From CAZNUM01 sp964539305 (GTDB taxonomy: Bacteria > Fidelibacterota > Marinisomatia > Marinisomatales > TCS55): a stretch of 64,000 nt of DNA. Every line of letters starts with the position of its first letter. Position 1 is the stretch's first letter. Position numbers and translations under genes: made by a program. Shown here piece by piece: positions 25,446-34,532 of this stretch. The notes beneath the pieces were generated by a model. The model saw only the letters and a list, made by a program, of their open reading frames with translations, did not search any database and was not told the DNA's origin. The stretch is taken from contig CAZIIM010000008.1 in the NCBI GenBank assembly GCA_964539305.1, positions 5,355 through 69,354 of the forward strand, in the 5' to 3' direction.

Positions 25446-28280
25446 TCAGCGAATATCTTCCACATTTGAAAACAGCGTCATTCGAACCGGAATAGCATCG
25501 CTGAAACGCTCCCCATAGGGTTTATTGACCACACGACCGTCCATATTGATAAATAATCCTTCATCGTAGGCAGTTCGTATCAATCGGCCAAAACCCTGGC
25601 GAAAACGAATAATGGCCTCCGGAACACCAAAATCCAGGAAACGGTTCCCCCCTTGCTCTTCTAGTAAGGAGCCGTAGGCACGAATAACGGGTTCATCCGG
25701 TACATCAAACGGTAATTTTGTAATAATCAGGATCTCCAGCAGTTCACCGGGGAAATCGATCCCTTCCCAGAAGGCGTTGGTCCCCAACAATATTCCGTTT
25801 TTGGTTTCTTTTAAGCCCCGTATTAATCCCTGACGGGAGGTCCCACGCTGCTGGGCAAAAATCGGCAGGGAATGTCCCTCCGGCTTGCTCCTCAATTCCT
25901 GGAGTGTCTTATTTAAAGCATCTCTTGATGTAAAAAGTGTTAATATCCTTTTATTATGTTTCTTATGAAGGTTATATATTAAAGACGCAAGGATATCGGG
26001 ACGCTGACCGTCGAGCCGGGAATACTGGTAGTATTTCACCTGTTCCTCGTACAGGAAAGGGCTATCGAAAATAGCGGTTTTTGTTTCTTTGGCGTTTACC
26101 TGATCCAGTCCGACACGATGGAGAAAATAATCAAAACTTTCCTCAGTCCTTAAGGTAGCGCTGGTCAGTACAGCGCTTCGTAACGATTGGAATAAGCCTC
26201 CTGTTAAATCTTCAGCTAAATCAACGGGAGCCCCCTGAAGTGTGACAAAAAATTGGGATTGATCACCACTATTCCGGAATACACCATCGAACCAGTAAAC
26301 CCGGTTTTCATCCTGCTTCATGGTCAGATCCTGGATAAGCCTGATGGCTTCCTGTAAAAGAGCTTCCCCATAGTCAAAATGTTGGTGCATTTCCGGATAA
26401 TCATTCCTGGTTTCATCAATATTCAGTAATTCCAGTCGAATGGCATTAACGGTTTTCATTACATGATTAAAACAACGCACCAGCGCTTCCAGTTCAGGCG
26501 CCACCGGCCCAAAAGTTTCGACCAGATTCTGAATAATCCATTTCTTGGAATATTTTGCCTCCGGATCAAACTGGTGTTGAATATGGGCGCGCAGCTGATC
26601 AAAAAAGGCTTTGATGGCCTGGCGACTGGAGTCCACCTCCTGGGATAAGGATTCCCTCAGTGTCAGGAACCGTGGATGCAGTTCTCCCAGGGATTTCAAC
26701 CGGTTATTCCATCGATTGGAATGGTTTCGCTGAGGATCCACGTGATCCAGAAAAAACATCAGAATGCGTTGGTCCAGGACTTCCGTCAGCTGATTGTAAG
26801 CCGATTTAATAATATTATGGGCCTCATCAATGATGAGTGTATCATGGGGCGGTAGAAAACCAGTCAGGCCCGGATCATCCCCTGTTCGTGCCTTTACATC
26901 GGAGATTAATAAGGCATGGTTCACAATAATCAGGTTTGAATGGAAAAGGGCTTTCCGCAGGGGACCAAAATAACACCCTTGATTCCGGGCACAGATCTGG
27001 GTCGTGCAAAAACCCGGTTCGCTTTGAATCAGCGCTGTCAGGCGGAAGGAACGGGTCGTGGAAAAGCCGGGACACTCATCCAGATCCCCAGTACGGGTCC
27101 ACTCTTGCCAGATTAAAACCGGTAGAAGGGCCGTGGCCTCCTCCCCATTCAGTAATTTATCCGCATTCCCCAATAACCACTGGAGTCGTGTTTTACAGAT
27201 GTAATTGTTGCGCCCTTTCAATACAACGGCCTGGAGCGAAACATCAATCGCCCGGGCCAGCTGGGGCAAATCTTTATTGAATAATTGATCCTGGAGATGT
27301 TTTGTGTAACAGGAAATAATTAAAGGGTATTCATCGTCATTGGTGAGCGCATATTTCAAAGCGGGGAAGAGATAAGCCATTGTTTTCCCCAAACCCGTCC
27401 CTGCTTCCACGACACCAATGCGATCGTCTGTTTCCAGAGTTTCCTGGACAAATCGGGAGTATTGCACCTGAATTTTCCGCTCTTCATAGGAAGGAAAGGT
27501 CTGGCTAAGACACCCACCGGCTCCAAGAACGGAATCTACATCCAGTTGACGAATATCCTTCCGGCCTTCGTAATTAAAAAGATTCTCAGGAACCGGTTTC
27601 TCGATGGCAGAGGGGATTAATCCCTGTTTCAAATCCCCCCGTTGAGCCAGCGTATTGGCCAAATCAATAAACAGCCGTTTATTGAAAATATCAAATGGCT
27701 TCATCAGGGCCACGATTTTTGAAATCACTTCCAGGGGGTAACTGGCGGCTTCGGCGATCAGTTCCACAAAACTGTGGCCGCAGTTTTCTGTATCAGCTTC
27801 CGCCCGGTGGGCATTGTCTGTAGAAAACCGAAAGAAATCTGACAGAGCACTTAAATTATGGTTTGCCTGAAAATACAGGAACATGCGCGACAGGGGCAGG
27901 GTGTCATAATAATTCCGCTCCGGAAGCAGTTTTCCATGCCGTTCAGCCAGAGCGGTAAGAAAGGCATGATCGAAAGCGGTATTATGGGCCACCATGGGCC
28001 AGCTCCCCATGAACTCCCAAAAATCATCCAGGATTTGATCTTCAGCAGGAGCCTTGGAAACCATGGCATCGCTTATTCCGGTAATGTCGGTGATCAGGGC
28101 AGGGATTGATCGACCAGGGTTCAACAGGGTGACATAACGGTCCACAGGCTTCCCGTCTTCAAAGCGGATGGCGGCAATTTCAATAATCCGGTCGCTGCGG
28201 GGATCCAGCCCCGTTGTTTCAAAATCAAAAGCAATAAAGGTACTTAGATTCAGATGCTGTAGCAGTTCAGATCGATCCAT
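25446..28280 (-). CDS. dinG: DinG-family ATP-dependent helicase with N-terminal DnaQ-like exonuclease
   Basis: 944-residue fusion. Residues 1-170 are a DEDD 3'-5' exonuclease (FIAFDFETTGLDPRSDRIIEIAA, WPMVAHNTAFDHAFL, AHRAEADTE). The rest is a superfamily-2 XPD/DinG helicase: Walker A EAGTGLGKTMAY, DEAH box LIIDEAHN, and motif VI RQGFGRLIR. Four Cys between residues about 390 and 430 (DECPGF, GFCTTQICARN, GCYFG) fit the iron-sulfur cluster of the DinG/XPD group. It unwinds and trims DNA in repair. ATG 28280 is preferred because AAGGA lies 8 bp upstream; ATG 28286 is the alternative. Confidence 0.92.
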   Translation of the reverse strand: MDRSELLQHLNLSTFIAFDFETTGLDPRSDRIIEIAAIRFEDGKPVDRYVTLLNPGRSIPALITDITGISDAMVSKAPAEDQILDDFWEFMGSWPMVAHNTAFDHAFLTALAERHGKLLPERNYYDTLPLSRMFLYFQANHNLSALSDFFRFSTDNAHRAEADTENCGHSFVELIAEAASYPLEVISKIVALMKPFDIFNKRLFIDLANTLAQRGDLKQGLIPSAIEKPVPENLFNYEGRKDIRQLDVDSVLGAGGCLSQTFPSYEERKIQVQYSRFVQETLETDDRIGVVEAGTGLGKTMAYLFPALKYALTNDDEYPLIISCYTKHLQDQLFNKDLPQLARAIDVSLQAVVLKGRNNYICKTRLQWLLGNADKLLNGEEATALLPVLIWQEWTRTGDLDECPGFSTTRSFRLTALIQSEPGFCTTQICARNQGCYFGPLRKALFHSNLIIVNHALLISDVKARTGDDPGLTGFLPPHDTLIIDEAHNIIKSAYNQLTEVLDQRILMFFLDHVDPQRNHSNRWNNRLKSLGELHPRFLTLRESLSQEVDSSRQAIKAFFDQLRAHIQHQFDPEAKYSKKWIIQNLVETFGPVAPELEALVRCFNHVMKTVNAIRLELLNIDETRNDYPEMHQHFDYGEALLQEAIRLIQDLTMKQDENRVYWFDGVFRNSGDQSQFFVTLQGAPVDLAEDLTGGLFQSLRSAVLTSATLRTEESFDYFLHRVGLDQVNAKETKTAIFDSPFLYEEQVKYYQYSRLDGQRPDILASLIYNLHKKHNKRILTLFTSRDALNKTLQELRSKPEGHSLPIFAQQRGTSRQGLIRGLKETKNGILLGTNAFWEGIDFPGELLEILIITKLPFDVPDEPVIRAYGSLLEEQGGNRFLDFGVPEAIIRFRQGFGRLIRTAYDEGLFINMDGRVVNKPYGERFSDAIPVRMTLFSNVEDIR

Positions 28281-28301
28281 CCCCATTATCCTTGATTGAG
28301 G

Positions 28302-28317
28302 CCATGGTTTACCATGG
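28302..28317. repeat. Perfect inverted repeat CCATGGTTTACCATGG
   Basis: 7-bp arms with a two-base loop, sitting in the 48-bp space between the stop of the membrane-protein gene and the helicase start. It could attenuate or terminate transcription, or act as a protein site. No T-run follows on either strand, and CCATGG is itself palindromic, so significance is doubtful. Confidence 0.3.
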
Positions 28318-28328
28318 TATCCCCTCCC

Positions 28329-29117
28329 CTATTCCAGGTCTACTTTAAAGGTGGGAAATACCTCACCGGATCGGAAATAGTGATAATATCGAAGCCCCCA
28401 GAACAGAATGACTAAGAGAATGAAAAACCAGGGCAGGCGCATCCCGATAAAAACAGCAGGAATAGAAACACCGTAAATCCGGGCACGCCGATAATGGCGG
28501 GCATGGTTGGGGAACACCAATGTCACCAGCGGAAAAGGAAGGTAAACGGCAGCGGCAGTACTGCAGACAGGATCGTCATTCAAAAAACCAACCAGAACCG
28601 CAATCAGGGTTAATAATACGACAATGACGAGCCGGGAAGCAGGTTTGGAATGGGGAGCAACCCATCGACCATTTTCGGATTGTGTCATGGGAATGGAAAA
28701 AACCAGCCAGTTTGCCAGGTACAGGAATAAATAGGGTATACTTGCGATATAGATTTCTGGATTGAACCCATGATCCAGGGTCCCGGCCACGTAAAGAATA
28801 AACCCGATCGCCAGAATCAACAGGGCATCTTTAATGGATTCGACCCGTTTAGGAAACTGGGGATAATGGAGGAACAATCGGGTCCACGGAATTACCAGGA
28901 AAAGGAGCAGGATAACCAGGAATGAAACAGCTGAAAAATCCCAATACAACCAGCGATTTCCCTCAGCGTAGGCCATTTGTGTCCCACTCAGGACCATGCA
29001 CCAGAATCCAAACCAGTACTTGGGACCGAACGGTTTGAGGAAATCGAAGGATTTGGTTTGCTGCTGGAACCACCGGTAGGGATTGGAACCGACAGGAATA
29101 AGGCGTGCGACAATCAC
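28329..29117 (-). CDS. Polytopic membrane protein of unknown function
   Basis: 262 residues with about seven hydrophobic segments (for example SAVSFLVILLLFLVIPWTRL, ALLILAIGFILYVAGTL and RLVIVVLLTLIAVLVGF). The start is GTG 29117, 4 bp after the transporter stop, without a clear Shine-Dalgarno, so it relies on translational coupling to the sodium symporter gene. I see no catalytic or transport motif. It may work with that transporter, but this is inference from position only. Confidence 0.6.
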   Translation of the reverse strand: MIVARLIPVGSNPYRWFQQQTKSFDFLKPFGPKYWFGFWCMVLSGTQMAYAEGNRWLYWDFSAVSFLVILLLFLVIPWTRLFLHYPQFPKRVESIKDALLILAIGFILYVAGTLDHGFNPEIYIASIPYLFLYLANWLVFSIPMTQSENGRWVAPHSKPASRLVIVVLLTLIAVLVGFLNDDPVCSTAAAVYLPFPLVTLVFPNHARHYRRARIYGVSIPAVFIGMRLPWFFILLVILFWGLRYYHYFRSGEVFPTFKVDLE

Positions 29118-29121
29118 AGGG

Positions 29122-30483
29122 TCAAATCAGGCCAATGGCATTCAGGAAAACGATAAAAATCATGACCGGCGCCAGGTATTTTAAAAAGATCCGCCAGCCC
29201 GTTACCAGCAAAGGTGTCCGTTCAAACAATTCCACAGCCCCTTTTTTCAATTCTACCAGAGCCTTGTCAAACCCCCAGATCCAGGCGACAAACAGGGAGA
29301 TGAAAAATCCCCCAAAGGGGAGGAGAATATTAGAGGCCAGATAATCGGCTGTATCAAAGAAATTCTTCCCAAAAAAGGTGACATCCTTCATCACATTAAA
29401 CGACAGAGCACTGGGAACACCGAAGAGGAAGGTAACAAAGCCGAGAATGAAGACGGCCCGGTGCCGCTTCCAGTTCAATTCATCCACAAAATAAGCCACA
29501 ACCACTTCCAGGAGGGAAATGGCTGACGTGAGGGCAGCCAGGGTTAAAAGGGTGAAAAACATGAAGGCCCAGATCATGCCACCGGGGATTTTGGCAAACA
29601 CGACGGGAAGTGTGTGAAAAATCAGGCCTGGACCTGCGGCTGGATTCTGCCCTGTGGCAAATACAGTGGTAAAGATGGCAACCCCCGCCAGCAGGGCAAT
29701 CAAAGTATCCAGAATGACAATCTGAAGTGCAGAAACAGGAATATTGTCCTTTTCGGTCATATAGCTGCCGTACGTCATCATCGCCCCCATCCCCAGGCTG
29801 AGGGTGAAAAAGGCATGCCCCAGAGCCACCAGGACCGAATTGGCAGAAATTTTACTCCAGTCAGGATTCAGTAGAAATGCCATCCCTTTTCCGGCCCCCG
29901 GCAGGGTTAACCCGCGGATCACCAGCATAATCAATAAGATAAATAAGAGCGGCATCATGATTTTGCTGCCCCGTTCAATTCCCCATTTTACCCCGGCATA
30001 AACCACCACCATACAGAGGATGGAAAAGAAGGCGTGAAACCCGACGATCCAGGCGATATTCTCTGTCAATTTCGTGAAATGGACCGAAGCCAAAGAGGGG
30101 TCGGTGAATGTGGCAAAAACACCACTGAGCGATTCCACCATATAGCCGACCGACCAGCCGGCAACGACACTATAAAATGAGAGAATGACAAAACCAGCCA
30201 ATACGCCGATTCCACCGATGGCAACCCAAAGGGGACGCCCGCTCAGTCGCCGAAAGGCACCGACCGGGTTCCGCTGGGTCGTCCGTCCCATGAGGATTTC
30301 AGCAATTAGAACCGGCAATCCAATCAGGGATATGCAGATCAAATAAATAATGATGAAGGCAGCACCGCCATTCTGACCGGCAATATAGGGGAATTTCCAA
30401 ATATTACCCAGTCCGATGGCTGAACCGGCTGCTGCCAGAATAAATCCGAACTTTGAACCCCAATGTTCTCTATTTTCAGGCAT
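29122..30483 (-). CDS. Sodium-dependent transporter, neurotransmitter:sodium symporter (SNF) family
   Basis: 453-residue inner-membrane symporter of the LeuT fold. The first helix contains the conserved GLGNIWKFPY sequence with the sodium and substrate unwound region, followed by NGGAAFIIIY. About eleven membrane helices are visible, consistent with bacterial members that lack the twelfth. It probably imports an amino acid or related amine with sodium, suiting a marine or saline habitat. The substrate is not predictable here. DUF5683 lies just upstream and a small membrane protein is coupled downstream. Confidence 0.92.
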   Translation of the reverse strand: MPENREHWGSKFGFILAAAGSAIGLGNIWKFPYIAGQNGGAAFIIIYLICISLIGLPVLIAEILMGRTTQRNPVGAFRRLSGRPLWVAIGGIGVLAGFVILSFYSVVAGWSVGYMVESLSGVFATFTDPSLASVHFTKLTENIAWIVGFHAFFSILCMVVVYAGVKWGIERGSKIMMPLLFILLIMLVIRGLTLPGAGKGMAFLLNPDWSKISANSVLVALGHAFFTLSLGMGAMMTYGSYMTEKDNIPVSALQIVILDTLIALLAGVAIFTTVFATGQNPAAGPGLIFHTLPVVFAKIPGGMIWAFMFFTLLTLAALTSAISLLEVVVAYFVDELNWKRHRAVFILGFVTFLFGVPSALSFNVMKDVTFFGKNFFDTADYLASNILLPFGGFFISLFVAWIWGFDKALVELKKGAVELFERTPLLVTGWRIFLKYLAPVMIFIVFLNAIGLI

Positions 30484-30489
30484 AAGCGT

Positions 30490-30897
30490 CTATTTCTCTT
30501 CTGTTGGTTGTTCCAAATCTTCTTCCATGACCGTTTCAAACGGCTCTAAATGTGCATCTACCACCGCGTCAAGCAGCCCGTAAATATAGATAAATCCCAT
30601 CCACCAGGCATATTTATTTCGCTTCTCTAGGTACCGCCGTTTGGGTAAGTCCATCGTGTTGGTGTAATTCCGGTAGTGATCCCCATTTACGGACCATCGC
30701 CAGGCGGCGAGAGATTCCAGTCCGATCAGAACCACCCCTTTTAAAATTTTCCGATTATAAAATTGACCACCTCCCGGAAATATCAGGGCGTAGTAAGCTG
30801 CTTTTTTAGGACTTCTGAAATGAAGGGAATCGCTTTCCTGGGCGTTTAATAGTCCCGTTAGAATAAAAAGCCATAAGACCACAATTAGTCGCTTCAA
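30490..30897 (-). CDS. DUF5683 membrane protein
   Basis: 135 residues with a signal peptide (LIVVLWLFILTGLLNAQ) and the family pattern SPKKAAYYALIFPGGGQFYNRKILKG, followed by two further hydrophobic segments (VVLIGLESLAAW and WWMGFIYIYGLLDAVVDA). The tail is acidic and Glu-rich. DUF5683 proteins are common in the FCB group, have unknown function, and may sit in the inner membrane. It is transcribed with the transporter, 7 bp apart. Confidence 0.78.
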   Translation of the reverse strand: MKRLIVVLWLFILTGLLNAQESDSLHFRSPKKAAYYALIFPGGGQFYNRKILKGVVLIGLESLAAWRWSVNGDHYRNYTNTMDLPKRRYLEKRNKYAWWMGFIYIYGLLDAVVDAHLEPFETVMEEDLEQPTEEK

Positions 30898-30953
30898 AGC
30901 AATACCAGAAATCGAAAGATCAAAAGATTAAGGCACAATTCAAGAATTGGGTT

Positions 30954-31337
30954 TTAAAGGGTGGCAATGCACTCGATTTCAATATCGGTTCCCCCGGGAA
31001 GTTTAGCCACTTCCACCAGCGAACGGGCGGGTGGTTCCATTCCGGTAAAGCGATGATCAAAGACCGCATTAATCTCTTCATAACGACTGAGATCGGTCAC
31101 AAATACGGTGAATTTCACCACCTGACCCAAATCCGAGCCGGCTGCAGTCAGGATGGCATTTAAATTGTGAAGGATCTGGTCGATCCGCTGTTTGAAATCA
31201 CCCGCAACAATTTTTCCTGTCCCCGGGTCGATGGGAATCTGACCCGCCGTAAAAACAAAACCATTGGAAACAACGGCCTGGTTGTAAGCCCCGATTGGCG
31301 CCGGCGCCAAGGGTGTGTTAATAATACGTCTTTCCAT
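30954..31337 (-). CDS. RidA family enamine/imine deaminase
   Basis: 127-residue protein of the RidA/YjgF/UK114 family, which hydrolyses reactive enamines such as 2-aminoacrylate made by PLP enzymes, as a trimer in the cytoplasm. Signature positions are PIGAYNQAVVSNGFVFTAGQIP at the N-terminus and the C-terminal PPARSLVEVAKLPGGTDIEIE, with the conserved Arg that binds the carboxylate. It lies 9 bp after the PPC gene in the alaS transcript. Confidence 0.93.
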   Translation of the reverse strand: MERRIINTPLAPAPIGAYNQAVVSNGFVFTAGQIPIDPGTGKIVAGDFKQRIDQILHNLNAILTAAGSDLGQVVKFTVFVTDLSRYEEINAVFDHRFTGMEPPARSLVEVAKLPGGTDIEIECIATL

Positions 31338-31346
31338 TCCTGCCTC

Positions 31347-31772
31347 CTATTCGAATAGACACATAGTTGCCAATCCTATTTTAGGATCCAGTTTTCGCTG
31401 ACGGTTCGAATGAATTTTCCGTACGATAAATTCTCCTACGGCTGCTACCCGCGCTTCAAATAAATGGCCACCGGTTAAATTCAAGTCATGATTGCCCAGA
31501 ACGACGTGGGCATGAATAAAGGGATCATTATCCTTGAGAATGACATTACCTTCAAAGTTTACCAATTCATACACCTCCGGCAGTTCCCGACGAATATATT
31601 GTTTTGCAGGCACATCGAAAGCTCCTAATTCAATCTCCTTCACGGCTCCAATGCCTGAGATCTGACCGTTTTCGATTTGATGGTTCCGGCAGAAATCCGT
31701 CAAAGTGGCCATAACCGGTTCGTTTTGTTCCACATAGACGATGTAAGTGTCTCCGTCCTGGCTGTATTGCAT
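31347..31772 (-). CDS. PPC/DUF296 domain protein
   Basis: 141-residue single PPC domain, the trimeric fold found at the C-terminus of plant AT-hook proteins and as free-standing bacterial proteins. GQISGIGAVKEIELGAFD and the HAHVVLG segment with a paired His are visible, and a further His follows in GGHLFEA. In bacteria the function is unclear; a metal-binding or nucleotide-related role is suspected. ATG 31772 begins 2 bp after the alaS stop, which I prefer over the in-frame ATG 31820 inside alaS. Confidence 0.82.
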   Translation of the reverse strand: MQYSQDGDTYIVYVEQNEPVMATLTDFCRNHQIENGQISGIGAVKEIELGAFDVPAKQYIRRELPEVYELVNFEGNVILKDNDPFIHAHVVLGNHDLNLTGGHLFEARVAAVGEFIVRKIHSNRQRKLDPKIGLATMCLFE

Positions 31773-31774
31773 AG

Positions 31775-34527
31775 TTATCGTAAATCCTTTGTTAATACGG
31801 TTTGAATAATCTCCTGGCATTGCTCCAACGCCGGTGCCAATGATTTATTGTCTTTTCCCCCGGCCGTAGCCAGGTGCGATTTCCCACCGCCGCCGCCGCC
31901 CATAAGACCTCCAATCTGCCGCGCCAGATCACCTGCTTTTACGCCTTGAGCCACCAGATCAGGCGTAACAACAACAACAACGGATGGTTTCGTATCACCT
32001 TTTGTTCCCAGAACACCGACTCCGGACCCCAGCTGCTGGAGCAGCCGGTCACCCACGGACTTCAGATCTGTCACGGATTCAGATTCTACTTCTGATACCA
32101 CAACTGACATAGTTCCAATTTTTTGCCCGGATTGGATGAGTTTTCCAACGTCAATGTTTCCCCTGTCTCGGGGCCCTTTTTTTAATTCCCGCTCCAACTG
32201 TTTTCGCTGTTCCACCAACTGTACAACCCGTTCCGCAATCTGTTCCGGGGCACAGTTCAGAATCGAGCGGACAGACTCCAGAATAAAAGTCTGATCCTGC
32301 ACAAATTTCAGCGCACCCTGACCGGTGACAGCAACAATCCGGCGGACTCCCGCTGCCAACGACATTTCTTCAGTAATTTTGAAAAAACCAATATCCCCCG
32401 TCCGATCTACATGGGTCCCGCCGCAGAGTTCCTTGGAAAAACCGTCAACGGTCACGACCCGAACTTCATCGCCGTATTTTTCGCCGAAGAGCGCCACCGC
32501 TCCCTCTTCGCGAGCTTTATCATAAGCCTTCACTTGAATATCCAGCGGTTTGTTCAATAAGATTTCCCGGTTCACAATGATTTCAATTTCACGAATCTGG
32601 TCAGCGGTGATCTTTTCAAAATGGGTTAAATCAAACCGTAAATAGTCGGGATGGACCAGAGATCCGGCCTGATGGACATGTTCCCCTAAGACCTGTTTTA
32701 AAGCGGCATGCATCAGATGGGTGGCGGTATGATTCTTCCGGATTTTCTGGCGCCGCTCCCCGTCCACTTCACAATTCACCGGATTTTCAGCCCCGGAACG
32801 GTCAAAAGAACCCCGGCAATAGTGAATAATGGCATCGCCGTCTTTTTTAACGTCCACCACCTCCAGAGCAAGGGAATCGTTCTTTATCCAGCCCTGGTCT
32901 CCCACCTGACCCCCCGATTCGGCATAGAACGGTGTCTGATCCAGGACAAGTAAATAATCCTTATTATTTTGGGCTACTTTCCGGATCCGGGATTCGAGCG
33001 CCAGTTGATCGTATCCTTTGAATTGAGAATGATCGCCCGTAGACACAATCTCCCACTGGAGATCCCTGGTCTGACGTTTAAACTTCCCAGCCGCTTTGGC
33101 ACGTTGTTTTTGTTGTTTCATTTCCTGTTCAAACCCCTCCTTGTCCACGGTCAATCCCCTTTCACGGGCCATGAGTTGCGTCAAATCCAGGGGGAATCCG
33201 AATGTATCGTAGAGTTTAAATGCCTCCTGCCCGGGAATTTGTTTCCCCGACAAACCGGAAACAATTTTTTCAAAATGGTTCAGTCCCCGATCCAGAGTTT
33301 CATTGAAGGAGGTTTCTTCCGCCCGAATAACATTTTCGATGTGGGCCTGTTTTTCCCGCACCTCCGGGAAGACGCTGCCCATGATTTCCCCTACGGTTCT
33401 CACCAGTTGATACAGGAAAGGTTCATGGCAGTCCAACATGCGACCAAACCGGGCCGCTCGTCTTAAAATCCTTCGCAATACATATCCCCTCCCATCGTTG
33501 GAAGGCATACCCCCATCGGCAATGGAAAATGCCAGCATACGAATGTGATCAGCGATCACCTGAAACGGAATGGCCTGATCCTGAAAGGATTTTCCGGTTA
33601 ATGCTTCTGTCTTTGCAATCAGTGGTTGAAAGAGGTCCGTTTCATAATTACTGCGCTTCCCCTGTAAGACAGTGGCAATTCGTTCCAGGCCAGCTCCCGT
33701 ATCCACGTGCTTTTCGGGCAAATCAATCAGGGAACCGTCTTCCTGGCAGTGATTCTGGATAAAAACCAGATTCCACAATTCCCAGTATTGATCTGACTGG
33801 TTCACACCCTCAGGTGACTGCTGGCTTAAATCATCGCCTATAAAATAATGGATTTCGGAGCAGGGACCNNNNNNNNNNNNNNNNNNNNNNNNNNNNNNNN
33901 NNNNNNNNNNNNNNNNNNNNNNNNNNNNNNNNNNNNNNNNNNNNNNNNNNNNNNNNNNNNNNNNNNNNGTGACTGCTGGCTTAAATCATCGCCTATAAAA
34001 TAATGGATTTCGGAGCAGGGACCGCAGGGACCGGTTTCACCCATTTCCCAGAAGTTCTCCTTTTTCCCGAATTTCAAGACCCGGTCCGGATGGATATCCG
34101 TGACTTTCGTCCAAAGTTGAAATGCCTCATCGTCCTTTTCATATACGGTGGCCCATAAACGATCCTTGTCCAGTCCCCACACTTGTGTAAACAGTTCCCA
34201 GGCCCATTGAATCGCTTCCGCCTTGTAATAATCGCCGAAGGACCAGTTTCCCAGCATTTCAAAAAAAGTATGGTGAAAGGTATCCACACCCACCTCTTCC
34301 AGATCATTGTGTTTTCCGCTGACGCGGATACATTTCTGACTATTGACGACCCGTTTAAACTCGGCCTGTTTTTCTCCGAGAAAGATGGTTTTAAACTGGT
34401 TCATGCCCGCATTGGTGAACAGTAAGGTGGGATCGTCAATCGGAATGACGGGGGCACTGCGAATAAAACGGTGACCCCGTTCTTCAAAAAACTTAATAAA
34501 GGTTTCCCTGATTTCTTTGCTCAGCAT
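31775..34527 (-). CDS. alaS: Alanyl-tRNA synthetase (intact once an artefactual gap is removed)
   Basis: Charges tRNA-Ala and edits mischarged Ser/Gly. The N-terminal part shows the class II catalytic core (FFEERGHRFIRSAPVIP, FTNAGMNQFK, GETGPCGPCSEIHY). The C-terminal part has the editing domain with zinc ligands HTATHLMHAAL and CGGTHVDRTGD, then the C-Ala domain with GGGGGGKSHLATAGG. A 100-N gap at 33869-33968 splits it, but both sides carry the same 55 bp; deleting 155 bp restores an open frame of 865 residues, the usual length. The start lies 5 bp after the stop of the upstream barrel gene. Confidence 0.96.
33814..34023. other. Artefactual assembly gap flanked by identical 55-bp ends (alaS)
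   Basis: Bases 33814-33868 and 33969-34023 are identical over 55 bp and surround 100 Ns. The repeated peptide GPCSEIHYFIGDDLSQQS occurs once in normal AlaRS. Merging the copies restores the frame, as expected when two contigs overlapping by a k-mer of 55 were scaffolded without merging. Confidence 0.95.
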
Positions 34528-34532
34528 TATTT

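Noticed and set aside
33814..34023. 55-bp direct repeat as a mobile-element target duplication
   Set aside because: The copies end exactly at runs of N, a second gene shows the same 55-bp pattern, and merging restores the frame.
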